A DNA stretch of 64,000 nt from Tunturiibacter empetritectus (lineage in GTDB: Bacteria; Acidobacteriota; Terriglobia; Terriglobales; Acidobacteriaceae): contig NZ_JACCCU010000001.1 of the NCBI RefSeq assembly GCF_013410875.1, positions 2,232,001 through 2,296,000 on the forward strand, read 5' to 3'. The notes beneath the pieces were generated by a model that ran no database searches, was not told where the DNA came from, and saw only the letters and a list, made by a program, of their open reading frames with translations. The first letter of the stretch is position 1. Each line of letters begins with the position of its first letter. Positions 27,301-34,945 of the stretch are shown in pieces. The translations under genes and the position numbers were made by a program.

Positions 27301-28841
27301 AGCCCAGCAGGCAGAACCGTAAGGCTCTCTGGTCCAGTAGTCGTCTCGACCGGACTGCTTGAGTCGGTCGCCTTAACCATGAGGTTCGCGGTTCCGGCAA
27401 CTGTCGGCGTACCACTAACCACGCAGCCCGAGACCGAAAGACCCGCAGGCAGTATTCCCGCCGTGATGGCGCAGGAGTAGGGAGACGTACCGCCCGCTAC
27501 TCCAATCGTCGCAGTGTAAGGAACACCGACCGTCGCATTCGGCAGCGACGACAGTGTCAACGAAAGCCCAGCAGGCAGAACCGTGAGAGTGACCGGCCCT
27601 GTCGCAGTTGCAACCGGATTGCCCGAGTCTGTCACCTTCACCGTAACGGTGCTGGTTCCTGGAACCGTAGGTGTTCCACTCACGACGCACCCGTTTTGAG
27701 TAAGTCCAGCAGGCAGCATACCCGCCGTAATCACGCAGGAGTAAGGAGACGTACCTCCGGTGGCGCCGATCGTCCCCATGTAGGGAACACCGACCGTCGC
27801 GCCGGGCAGATTCGTAAGGGTCAACGTTGCCGCAGACTGGGCGGGGTTGATCGTGATGCTGAAGGGCGCGCTCGCCTGAGTTCCGCTAGCGTCCTGTACT
27901 TGAGCGGTAAAGGAGCTCACTCCCTGCGCTGTCGGCGTTCCCGAGATCAAGCCCGTCGACGAGGAAAGTCCAAGACCAGCAGGCAGTCCGCCCGAGATAA
28001 TGCTCCAGGAGTACGGCGTGGCTCCGCCCGAGGCGGTCAGTGTCGTCGAATAGGCTGTGCCGACCGTGCCGGCTGGGGGATTGCCTCGAAGGACCGTAAG
28101 CGGGCCGGACTGCGACGTGCCCTGTCCTGTCGAAATCACAATTATCTCTTGTGCCGTTACAGAAAACGGAATGTCGCTTGAGTCGATGATCTGAACTGAG
28201 AAGCTCGAAGTACCCGCAACGGTCGGTGTTCCGGAGATCACACCTGTCGCCGCATTGAAGCTAAGACCAGCTGGAAGCGAGCCACCCGCGACGCTCCACT
28301 TCAACGGAGCTGTGCCTCCGGCGGCGATCAGCGTAGCAGTGTAAGCACTCCCTACGGTCCCAACCGGAGGAGCCCCGGAGATCGTGGGATCCGGATTGAC
28401 CGTGATGCTCACCGTGCTGGAGTTTTTCGTTCCTGTCACTCCTGCTGTCAAAGTCAACTTCAGCTGTGAGGTGATATTCGAAGGAGCCGTATAAGTCGTT
28501 GAAGCGCCAACCGAGTTCGAGAGCGCCCCGCACGAACTCGAGCCACAGGCAGCGCTCGAAAGCACCCAGCTAACCACCGGTGTGCCGGAGAGCTTCGAAC
28601 TGACCGCGAATGACTGACCAGCGTCGAGTGTCACCGCGGAACTCGACAGGCTGACAACTCCTCCACCTGCATATCCGCCACTCCCGCATCCGGTAAATGC
28701 CAGGCAAATCGTGAGAAAAAACAGCAAGGTTGCACTCGCACGAATGACGTTCTCCACAACTGACATTTCAGTGCGGCTCTCGTTCAGAGTTGCAAGACTC
28801 AGGCGATCCGTATTCAGAGACAACATTGATTTGTTCAGCAT
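24366..28841 (-). CDS. large Ig-repeat surface lipoprotein
   Basis: 1491 residues from the ATG at 28841 (AAAGGAG at six bases). A hydrophobic stretch LLFFLTICLAF ends in the lipobox FTGC, predicting a lipid-anchored Cys; the preceding region is long, and an inner ATG at 28766 would give a textbook 27-residue lipoprotein signal. Another ATG at 29045 has GGAGG upstream but puts the signal too deep. About nine putative-Ig modules of ~88 residues follow (pattern GGTSPYSC...LPAGL...VSGTPT-AGT), then a C-terminal ~480-residue part with three or four beta-rich units (VGSFTADGTGVVSNGELD, VGQFTASGSGLISSGSSD). Modules 3-8 each carry two Cys at fixed places (PYSC and GCVVSG), suggesting one disulfide per module. 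Likely a stalk-like surface protein; its ligand is unknown. Confidence 0.85.
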   Translation of the reverse strand: MLNKSMLSLNTDRLSLATLNESRTEMSVVENVIRASATLLFFLTICLAFTGCGSGGYAGGGVVSLSSSAVTLDAGQSFAVSSKLSGTPVVSWVLSSAACGSSSCGALSNSVGASTTYTAPSNITSQLKLTLTAGVTGTKNSSTVSITVNPDPTISGAPPVGTVGSAYTATLIAAGGTAPLKWSVAGGSLPAGLSFNAATGVISGTPTVAGTSSFSVQIIDSSDIPFSVTAQEIIVISTGQGTSQSGPLTVLRGNPPAGTVGTAYSTTLTASGGATPYSWSIISGGLPAGLGLSSSTGLISGTPTAQGVSSFTAQVQDASGTQASAPFSITINPAQSAATLTLTNLPGATVGVPYMGTIGATGGTSPYSCVITAGMLPAGLTQNGCVVSGTPTVPGTSTVTVKVTDSGNPVATATGPVTLTVLPAGLSLTLSSLPNATVGVPYTATIGVAGGTSPYSCAITAGILPAGLSVSGCVVSGTPTVAGTANLMVKATDSSSPVETTTGPESLTVLPAGLSLTLSSLPNATVGVPYTATIGVAGGTSPYFCAITAGILPAGLSVSGCVVSGTPTVAGTANLMVKATDSSSPVETTTGPESLTVLPAGLSLTLSSLPNATVGVPYTATIGVAGGTSPYSCAITGGTLPAGLSASGCVVSGTPTVAGTANLTVKATDSSPTVETTTGPESLTVLPATITLTLTSPPNATVGTPYTGTIGVNGGTSPYSCTITSGTLPAGLSISNCVVSGTPSVAGTANLTVKAVDTSNPVATTTGPVTLVVSPATATLTLTSPPNATVGTVYSGTIGVSGGTAPYSCTIMSGTLPAGLTAAGCVITGTPTTAGTANLVVKATDSATPIATTTGPVTLTVLPIPTLSLTGSLPNAILGQPYMQTLLATGGVQPYKYQVTAGNLPAGLSLSTSGVISGTPTTPGASSFTVTVTDTETTPQTASLPLVLLVVYPTTPNDAELTGPYAYLFQGYDDVLAGVLAYQTATVGSFTADGTGVVSNGELDANHQSSAPTGTTVSSNDFLGTYTIGTDSRGSLTITTLNQDGTTAGTSTYAIALKAPVSPATISTRGDLIEFDNNSLQGTRGSGTLLAQQTAAFAAGLNGSYAFGLSGDTPCLPACTLGIVAGPAASVGQFTASGSGLISSGSSDANIATTNYASETLSGSYGSADANGRVQLAMSTTGTPAGIYPTDYAVYLVSANEAFVLSTDKHSSYVLLAGSAQLQTQATFTNASMSGPFVGYENAQSNPGLLGSTLQNVLNLSTSTIFRGTASGGSCNITNVDVAGTTALVNQITGLGGLLPTSVVQDLLGTYQSTGTAACPVANSDGRGVLNYPVPTGLIATLLGLLGLDNPPAPRVFYLISPENAYFLETGYAGLGNFEPQTGAPFSNATLDGTFVYGTTPASSLAGVNGSGTITANGAGSATSTLDLNVGVGTINVLQLGVTSTMNYNLTDATAGRYTYGTSVLYAISPSRFVLLDTSILSTSPSVALLY
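26775..27566 (-). repeat. three tandem 264-bp repeats inside the Ig-repeat gene
   Basis: Units of exactly 264 bases (88 codons) begin at 27566, 27302 and 27038 on the minus strand. The first two differ by only a few bases over their whole length and the third is diverged at its far end; flanking modules are related but less alike. Near identity at the DNA level, including silent positions, indicates recent duplication or gene conversion, so the copy number may vary between strains and assemblies. Confidence 0.85.
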
Positions 28842-29435
28842 GTAAAACTCCTTTGGATTTAGGCAGTAACGAACAAAACTTGAGAAATGAATCACTTTTG
28901 GGGTCTGAAGTTGGCGATTAACGGGTGGGGGCCAGTTCTCTAGTCCCACGAGAAACTCGGTAGTTGAGCCTGAAAACAAAGGCGAAGGCCGACTGGAATC
29001 CTTCGCATCGTGGTGAAACCAGGGCTTACGGGGCAGTTGCAACATAGTTCCTCCAAGGCCAAATCGAGCGCAGAGAGATTCCAAAAGTAACCGCAAAACT
29101 TTGCAGTCACCTTGTATAGGGAAGTACCCATTACTTTGGATTTAGGCTTTTCGGATTAATCCGTCGTTTGATATCAAACGTGATATCAACAGCAGATTTT
29201 TAGAATTTTTCAGAGGAAAATCGTCTTTTTATAAATCAAATCCAAAGGAATTCGAAACCTTGAGTACGGAGTGACAGATGATCCTCAACGTTCGAGTGGA
29301 AGAGTAATAGTGAAGAGTTTTTCTTAGTAGGAGAAAAAGTAACCGATTTATGTATTGCCATTTACGCAATTCGAGGATCAGAATTGAATTCGCAGAGTAC
29401 CAACGTCTGTCGAGCAGCACGACGGGAGCACCAAA
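28842..29435. other. divergent regulatory region between the Ig-repeat gene and an RHH gene
   Basis: 594 bases of A/T-rich DNA. It holds two adjacent perfect palindromes (29152-29180) and a 14-base direct repeat CTTTGGATTTAGGC at 28851-28864 and 29134-29147; the first copy overlaps the ribosome site of the lipoprotein gene. The second copy precedes a 63-codon open frame (minus, 29131 to 28940) with no recognisable product, which might be a leader peptide or chance. Confidence 0.6.
29152..29180. promoter_or_regulatory. paired palindromic operator candidates
   Basis: CGGATTAATCCG (29152-29163) and CGTTTGATATCAAACG (29165-29180) are both perfect palindromes separated by one base. Two back-to-back dimer sites of this quality in an A/T-rich spacer suggest repressor binding. 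They lie about 310 bases before the lipoprotein start and about 255 before the RHH start. The RHH protein encoded next door is a possible binder. Confidence 0.55.
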
Positions 29436-29669
29436 ATGACCCAAGAATATAAACGGCACCAGAGCTTTCCACTCCGTCTTTCTCCTTCGATCCGTCAACA
29501 AGCCAACGATCTTGCACACGTCGAAGGCATATCGCTCAACCACTTCATCAGCCTGGCGATCGCAGAAAAGATAGTCAGGATGGAGCAAACAACTTTTCTC
29601 AAAGAGCAAGCGACCCCGAAAAAAGTAGTTACTCTTCGCACTGACTTCCGATCAGACAAACTTGCCTGA
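29436..29669 (+). CDS. small ribbon-helix-helix (HicB/Arc-like) protein
   Basis: 77 residues. The segment HQSFPLRLSPSIRQQAN followed by DLAHVEGISLNHFISLAIAEKI is the strand-helix-helix pattern of the HicB C-terminal / Arc family (R-L-P-x-x-L-x-x-x-A ... G-x-S-L-N-x-x-I). It would bind DNA as a dimer. HicB antitoxins normally carry an extra N-terminal RNase-H-like domain and sit next to HicA; neither is present here, so it is either a free-standing repressor or an orphan antitoxin. A GGGAG site precedes the ATG. The paired palindromes just upstream are candidate targets. Confidence 0.7.
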   Translation: MTQEYKRHQSFPLRLSPSIRQQANDLAHVEGISLNHFISLAIAEKIVRMEQTTFLKEQATPKKVVTLRTDFRSDKLA

Positions 29670-30242
29670 TCGCATGAGTGCTGGAGAATGCAAGGTATCG
29701 ATGGCTAGCTGGATTACTTGGCTACCGCATCTGCCCAAGACTCGCGACACGCATCCTGGCCTGCGACAGAGCACTGGTTTCTCTGCCTGTCTCCCTTCAA
29801 GGCTTGTAGCGCCGTCAGCGCAAGAAGTTTATTCACGCTCCCACCAATATTCGACTCTGACTCTCTTCGCTTCGGATATTTACCTATGAGATCGAGAGTT
29901 CTATCGAACTGCCTGTTGAGTCAGGAACTATCTGGCGTAATAGGCCAGTACGTCGAGAATCGCGTCATTCATCGCTCGGGTGACAAAAGGCACAGTTATA
30001 AAAGGAATAATTCCCAAAAGTTCCGAAAGCCAAACTACCCGCACCCAAACTGTTTGTAAGCGCGATTGATAGTCCACCTCGAAGCTGCGCTCATCCCAAC
30101 TGAATTTCCTTCCCTCATTGCATACGATGGACGTAATATTCGGAATAATGATTTGAAGCGCTTCAAGGATAGACCCCATTTGGTCTGGAATGAACCAGTC
30201 TCGCGGACCCCACTGCGAGACCGCCACAAGGAGCACGACCTA
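29670..30242. other. intergenic region before the GH140-GH63 pair
   Basis: 573 bases with no gene I can support. Short open frames on both strands (for example minus 30236 to 29928, about 100 codons) have no ribosome site and no family resemblance. The region holds the LacI-type operator at 30153-30166 and presumably the promoter for the two glycosidase genes. Confidence 0.55.
30153..30166. promoter_or_regulatory. LacI-type operator candidate
   Basis: TTGAAGCGCTTCAA is a perfect 14-base palindrome with a central CG, the general form bound by LacI/GalR-family sugar repressors. It ends 76 bases before the TTG start proposed for the GH140-like gene. No LacI-family gene is in the window, so the regulator would act from elsewhere. 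Confidence 0.6.
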
Positions 30243-31766
30243 TTGCCACAATCTCCTTACTCTCGAAGACGATTCCTCGGAGCAGCAGCGGCCGGCTTGA
30301 CCCTAGGAAATCACCCTCTCTCGCACGCAACCTCTGTCGCCCCACTCCAGCACGCATCCCGTTCCCTGCCGCGTCTTCAGGTTCACTCTAGCAGTCACTA
30401 TCTCCAGACCGAAAAGGGTGATCCATTCTTCTGGCTTGGGGACACAGCGTGGCAGCTCATTCACTCCACCACTCGAGAAGAGTGCAGCTACTATCTACAA
30501 ACCCGTGCGACACAGGGGTATACCGTCATCCAGGCGGTCGTGCTCGCCGAGATGAACGGCGTCCGCAAACCCTCGGCGCTTGGCCTCCTGCCCTTTAAAG
30601 ACGAAGACTCGCTCCGTCCGAATGACCTGTACTTCGACCGCGTCGTCGAGATCGTTGACGAGGCTGCGCGATACGGGCTCTACGTTGCGCTGCTTCCCAC
30701 CTGGGGAGACAAGCTTACCGCGCCCTGGGGAGACGGGCCTCGCATCTTTCGCAACGATAACCTCGCAACAGCCCACACTTACGGCAGCTATCTCGCAAAG
30801 AAGCTCAAGGGAAGAACGAATGTGATCTGGATGCTTGGCGGCGACCGCCCTGCACGGATTCGCGACTGTGGTTCGGAGTACCTCATCGAGAAGGCAAAGA
30901 GCTTCGACATCGACTCCAAACAGGATTGGACTCCGATCTGGGCTGCGCTCGCGGACGGCCTGAACGTGGAGGAGCATGCTCTGACCTTGTATCACCCGCA
31001 AGGAGGCAGTGAGTCGACCTCCATTCTTCTGCGCGATGCGGATTGGCTCTCGGTGAACGGTATACAGAGCGGACACGGCGCAGGACGCGACACTCCCAAC
31101 TGGGAGCTGATTGCGCGGGATTACGCGCTCACGCCCGCTAAACCCACACTTGACCTCGAGCCCAACTACGAAGATCATCCCTATAATCCGTGGCCCGCAT
31201 GGGACCCCGCTACCGGATACTTTCGCGACTACGATGTGCGCAAACAGCTCTATCGGTCTGTCTTCGCTGGGGCCTGCGGGGTTACCTATGGGCATCACGC
31301 CGTCTGGCAGTTCGCAAGTCTTCGCAACGGCGTCATCAACCACGCGGACCGTGACTGGATCGATGCGCTTCAGCGTCCGGCAGGGCGTCAAGCGGTCTTC
31401 CTGCGTCGACTGATCGAGTCTCGGCCTTTCTTCGCCCGCGCTCCAGATCAGTCTGTGCTGTTGAGCACAACCAACCGCCGCGCCGACCATGTGCAAGCTA
31501 CCAGAGCACTGGATGGCAGTTATCTGCTGGTCTACATTCCATGCGCAGATCAACCCATCTCGCTCAATCTATCGTCAATGCCTCAGGGCGAACGGACTGC
31601 CTGGTGGTACGATCCGCGCACTGGGATCGGTACCAGGATCGCACAATCCTTCTCAGGTTCTAAGGTTGACGTCACCACGCCGCCTTACGGTCCAGACTGG
31701 GTGCTTGTCGTCGATGATGCAAGATCCGGCTTCGGTCCTCCGGGCCTCGACGCATGGAACTCCTGA
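30243..31766 (+). CDS. Tat-exported GH140-like glycoside hydrolase (apiosidase type)
   Basis: 507 residues if it starts at TTG 30243. That start is chosen because AAGGAG (30228-30233) lies nine bases before it, it puts a twin-arginine signal (YSRRRFLGAAAAGLTLG) at the very N-terminus, and it leaves the operator at 30153-30166 outside the gene; the frame is open further upstream. The body is the DUF4038/apiosidase-like TIM barrel: FFWLGDTAWQL, GYTVIQAVVLAE, VIWMLGGDRPAR (probable acid Asp) and TLDLEPNYEDHPYN (probable Glu), followed by the C-terminal beta domain of the family. GH140 members remove apiose from rhamnogalacturonan II. It forms an operon with the GH63-like gene 61 bases downstream. 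Confidence 0.85.
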   Translation: MPQSPYSRRRFLGAAAAGLTLGNHPLSHATSVAPLQHASRSLPRLQVHSSSHYLQTEKGDPFFWLGDTAWQLIHSTTREECSYYLQTRATQGYTVIQAVVLAEMNGVRKPSALGLLPFKDEDSLRPNDLYFDRVVEIVDEAARYGLYVALLPTWGDKLTAPWGDGPRIFRNDNLATAHTYGSYLAKKLKGRTNVIWMLGGDRPARIRDCGSEYLIEKAKSFDIDSKQDWTPIWAALADGLNVEEHALTLYHPQGGSESTSILLRDADWLSVNGIQSGHGAGRDTPNWELIARDYALTPAKPTLDLEPNYEDHPYNPWPAWDPATGYFRDYDVRKQLYRSVFAGACGVTYGHHAVWQFASLRNGVINHADRDWIDALQRPAGRQAVFLRRLIESRPFFARAPDQSVLLSTTNRRADHVQATRALDGSYLLVYIPCADQPISLNLSSMPQGERTAWWYDPRTGIGTRIAQSFSGSKVDVTTPPYGPDWVLVVDDARSGFGPPGLDAWNS

Positions 31767-31827
31767 ACGCATAGGACGTTTGCGTGAACGTGCGTGGCGG
31801 CACTGAACTTACAGATATCGAGGCACT

Positions 31828-33684
31828 ATGAATCGCAGAGAGTTTCTAGGATCGCTTGTCGTGCTGTCATCGGTGCCATCAACTGCGGAGATGCTCGCTC
31901 TCCCCAGCGAAGACTCGTCGTCGGGAAAACTTTCGAACGATCGATCCGCAGAGGCGCAGACTATCTCCGATCTCTCTCATATTCCCTACAGCATCGCAGG
32001 CTCCTGGCTCGTAGTTGACCTCAGCGAAGGCCGTGCGGCAGTTAAGACAGTGCGCCGCTCCGCCGTCTCCTATCGTTGGCAGCAGACCGGTCCGTGGGCG
32101 GACCTGCTGTTTGAGATCGTCATGATTCGTGATGGGAAAGAGGCTCCCAGCACCATCACGGCTTCCATATTGAGTGTTCGACTTGCTTCAGGCGACTCGT
32201 CGGTCGAAGTGATATCTTCCGACGGCGATACTTTCTTCATCGCCGCACAGCATTGCGGCGTACAGCTTCGACTGGCGCACCCTCCCGCCTGGATCTACCA
32301 GGCATCAGACGCCGCGTTTCGTGCCACCTCGTTTCGTGCTTACGACCAACAGTCGAAGACGTATCTCAACCTCCACGCTGACCGCCCGCTCATCTTTCAA
32401 CCTGCCGGCGCGATGGGTATTCCATACGACACGGTGACACTTGCATCACATTCCACCCAAAGTATGACGGTACGCTGCACAACACGCGAAGAGCACTCCA
32501 GCGATCAGATACCTGACCTCAAACTTATCCGCACGCGACGAAACCATGAGCTCGACGAATGGATGCGGCGTTGCCCGGATGTCCCGGACTCCTATCAGCC
32601 CGCTGCACGCACCGCCTGGTACCTCTTCTCTGCGTTGCAGGTCAGCCCCGAAGGAGTGCTGCGGAGACAGACCGTTCTCTCAAGCAAGAAGGGTATGAAC
32701 ATGGTCTGGTCATGGGACAACTGCATCAATGCGCTGGCCCTTGTAAAGGCTGACCCGGCACTTGCGTGGGACCAGCTTTCGACCATTCTTGATCATCAAC
32801 GAGCCGACGGCGTTCTTCCAGATGCCATCAGCGACTCCGAGATTGTATATGGCTTCAACAAGCCGCCCGTCTGGGCCTGGACGGTTCAAAAACTTCTACC
32901 CGCCACGCCCGCCACAGATCACACAGCTCATCTCGAAGAGGTCTATCCAAAGATCGTCCGCTTTCATGAGTGGTGGTTCCGGGAGCGTGATCTACTGGGC
33001 GACGGCCTACCGTGCTACATGAGCGGCAACGACTCAGGATGGGACAACGCGAGCATCTTTGCCGGACGATGGCCTGTGCAGAGTCCCGATCTTGCGGCTT
33101 GGCTTATTCTGGACGCTGAGGCTCTGGCGAAGATCGCGACTCAATTAGGCCGCACCAATGAGGCCGCGCGTTGGCGCGAGCATGAGAGAGATCTGCTCGC
33201 TCGCTTTCACAAACGCTTCTGGCTCGACGGCCAACCCCACTTCTTCAGCCTCACTCCCGCCGGCCCGCAACAGCAAAGCAGTACAAGCCTCATCACGTCG
33301 ATTCCCCTCCTTCTCGGAGAACGTCTCGACCCCGCCATTCGCACTGAACTCGTTCGTTCCCTCTCGGACCCGGCACACTTCTTCGCTCCGGCAGGCCCCG
33401 CAACTGAGGCGCGCAGTAGCCCTCTCTACGCTCCGAACGGCTACTGGAGAGGTCCGGTCTGGGGCATATCCACATACCTCATCTGCACAGGACTCATCGA
33501 GTGTGGCGAAACCACTCTCGCCCGGACTCTCGCCACACGATTTTGTGAGGCATGTGCGCGCGACGGAAATTTTCGCGAGAACTACGACGCTTCCACCGGC
33601 TCCGGTCAGTACGACTCCGGTATGACATGGACCGCCGCGGACTTCCTCCTGCTCACGAATTGGCTAAGTACCTTTCATCAATAA
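31828..33684 (+). CDS. Tat-exported GH63/MGH1-like alpha-glycosidase
   Basis: 618 residues. The N-terminus MNRREFLGSLVVLSSVP is a twin-arginine signal. Residues about 50-230 form a beta-sandwich; residues about 260-615 are an (alpha/alpha)6 barrel with motifs of the GH37/GH63/mannosylglycerate-hydrolase group: MVWSWDNCINALAL, DGVLPDAISD, SGNDSGWDNASIF (probable acid Asp) and APNGYWRGPVWGIS. The family inverts alpha-gluco or alpha-manno linkages. Paired with the GH140-like enzyme, it probably helps take apart a plant-derived polysaccharide outside the cytoplasm. Substrate cannot be told from sequence. Confidence 0.83.
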   Translation: MNRREFLGSLVVLSSVPSTAEMLALPSEDSSSGKLSNDRSAEAQTISDLSHIPYSIAGSWLVVDLSEGRAAVKTVRRSAVSYRWQQTGPWADLLFEIVMIRDGKEAPSTITASILSVRLASGDSSVEVISSDGDTFFIAAQHCGVQLRLAHPPAWIYQASDAAFRATSFRAYDQQSKTYLNLHADRPLIFQPAGAMGIPYDTVTLASHSTQSMTVRCTTREEHSSDQIPDLKLIRTRRNHELDEWMRRCPDVPDSYQPAARTAWYLFSALQVSPEGVLRRQTVLSSKKGMNMVWSWDNCINALALVKADPALAWDQLSTILDHQRADGVLPDAISDSEIVYGFNKPPVWAWTVQKLLPATPATDHTAHLEEVYPKIVRFHEWWFRERDLLGDGLPCYMSGNDSGWDNASIFAGRWPVQSPDLAAWLILDAEALAKIATQLGRTNEAARWREHERDLLARFHKRFWLDGQPHFFSLTPAGPQQQSSTSLITSIPLLLGERLDPAIRTELVRSLSDPAHFFAPAGPATEARSSPLYAPNGYWRGPVWGISTYLICTGLIECGETTLARTLATRFCEACARDGNFRENYDASTGSGQYDSGMTWTAADFLLLTNWLSTFHQ

Positions 33685-34055
33685 CTAGGAAATAACTAGG
33701 ACATATTCGATAGGAAGATTTCAGGCGATTCGGAGCAGACGCCAGCTTGCCGATCAGATTCCCAAAACGGGAACCCCTGAAAAATAAATCCTGAATCCGT
33801 GACGCATTTTTCGAGCCCGAAAAAGTGACTGCTTAAACACCAGGTCTACCACGCATCCCACCACAAACTCACCATCAAAACACCACGCTTTAGCACCCCT
33901 TTTTTGCAAAAACCCCCACAAAAACACGCATCCACCACACCAAAAAATAACTGCAACAAAACTCCTCGTCCGGACTGTCTCTTGCTCTCGTCAGGCGCAC
34001 TCACGGCATGAGGGGCCAGTTGATTCTCTAAGGCAAGGTGTCTACCGGTGCTGGT
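33685..34055. other. intergenic region with a G-depleted A/C-rich segment
   Basis: 371 bases between convergent gene ends. It starts with a short repeat (AATAACTAGGA-like, twice near 33685-33701). From about 33845 to 33965 the plus strand has only six G among about 120 bases, with words such as CCACGC and CACCA repeated; ACGCATCCCACCACA (near 33851) and ACGCATCCACCACAC (near 33927) are imperfect copies. No coding potential and no clean terminator hairpin. Confidence 0.6.
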
Positions 34056-34472
34056 TCAGATGGACAGCAGCACGACTGCGATGAGGGAGCAGGCGACTCC
34101 GGCCCATTGCAGACGGCTGACAGACTCATGCAGGATCAACGGCACAAGCACAATGACCACAACAGGATAGAGCGCCGTAAGGGGCGCCACGATCGACGCC
34201 TTCCCTCCACGCTTGAGAGCGGCGAAGAGCGCCCAGGCACCAAGAGCGTTGAGCAGGCCGCTAAGGATTGCATACGTTAGGTTGAGCTTTGAGTAATGCA
34301 GAACCGCAGGGCCCGGATAGAAGAATGGTTCCAGGAGAAGAAAACCCACCACCAGCCAGATGAGCGACGACTCCGCGGAGATGTAATTGGTTGCAAGTTT
34401 TTGAAGGATGCCGACAACACCCCACGCGAGCACGGTCAGGATGGAGTACCAAAGCCAGGGGGGGATATGCAC
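34056..34472 (-). CDS. half-size EamA-family membrane protein (second of a pair)
   Basis: 138 residues from GTG 34472, chosen because AGGAGG lies nine bases before it and the start falls just after the preceding stop. It contains about five membrane helices, one EamA unit (WLWYSILTVLAWGVVGIL ... SIVAPLTALYPVVVIVLVP), where normal drug/metabolite exporters have two. The preceding gene encodes a similar half. Together they resemble the paired subunits of small multidrug resistance-type transporters, so a heterodimer is likely. They end an operon of amino-sugar genes, which hints at a sugar or amino-sugar related solute. Last gene of the left arm. Confidence 0.8.
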   Translation of the reverse strand: MHIPPWLWYSILTVLAWGVVGILQKLATNYISAESSLIWLVVGFLLLEPFFYPGPAVLHYSKLNLTYAILSGLLNALGAWALFAALKRGGKASIVAPLTALYPVVVIVLVPLILHESVSRLQWAGVACSLIAVVLLSI

Positions 34473-34485
34473 GACGCAAAACCTC

Positions 34486-34923
34486 CTATAGGGAAAAGAT
34501 GACGATGGCAATTGTGGCGAACAACAGGCCGAGTGCCTGAATGGGACGGAAGCGCTCACGCAGGATCGTGATCGCGAGAACGACGGTGATCATGGGATAG
34601 AGCGCTGCAGCCACCGTGATGAGGGTGGTGTTGCCGTTGGTGTGATAGGCGGCGAAGAGCGCAAGGCCGCCGATTCCAGACAGCACACCGTTGAGTACGC
34701 CGTAGGCGACACCGCGAGGACTTTTTTCGAGCTTCCCGCGACGTGCAATCAGCAGTACGAGTCCGACGGGAACGGTGCCTATCGTGAACAGAAACTGCAT
34801 CGTGTCTGGGGGGATCTCTCGTGACCCAAGTTTGGAGAAGAGCGCCCAGGCGCCCCAACAGAGCACGCAGATCATTGAGTACCAGAACCAGGATGCGTTG
34901 CACATTTTTCTCAATAGGTCCAT
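34486..34923 (-). CDS. half-size EamA-family membrane protein (first of a pair)
   Basis: 145 residues from ATG 34923 (AGGAGG at good spacing). Five helices are predicted: around WFWYSMICVLCWGAWAL, FLFTIGTVPVGLVLL, GVLNGVLSGIGGLALFA, TVAAALYPMITVVLA and the C-terminal ALGLLFATIAIVIFSL. This is a single EamA domain. The stop lies 13 bases before the start of the companion half, so both are made from one message. The two chains are clearly homologous (W-x-W/W-Y-S, A-L-Y-P-x-x-x-V-V), which supports an old duplication and a heterodimeric transporter. It follows the SIS gene by 22 bases. Confidence 0.82.
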   Translation of the reverse strand: MDLLRKMCNASWFWYSMICVLCWGAWALFSKLGSREIPPDTMQFLFTIGTVPVGLVLLIARRGKLEKSPRGVAYGVLNGVLSGIGGLALFAAYHTNGNTTLITVAAALYPMITVVLAITILRERFRPIQALGLLFATIAIVIFSL

Positions 34924-34945
34924 CGTTCCTCCTGTAGGTTCCCCT

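Noticed and set aside
26775..27566. repeat array considered as a CRISPR or satellite
   Set aside because: The 264-base units are in frame (88 codons) and encode Ig-like modules; there are no short repeats with unique spacers.
29928..30236. about 100-codon open frame on the minus strand with a hydrophobic middle
   Set aside because: No ribosome site or known family, and it overlaps the promoter and operator of the GH140-like gene. A gene relic cannot be excluded.
30495..31553. 352-codon open frame on the minus strand
   Set aside because: Antisense to the GH140-like gene, which has clear domain motifs; the reverse frame shows no recognisable family.
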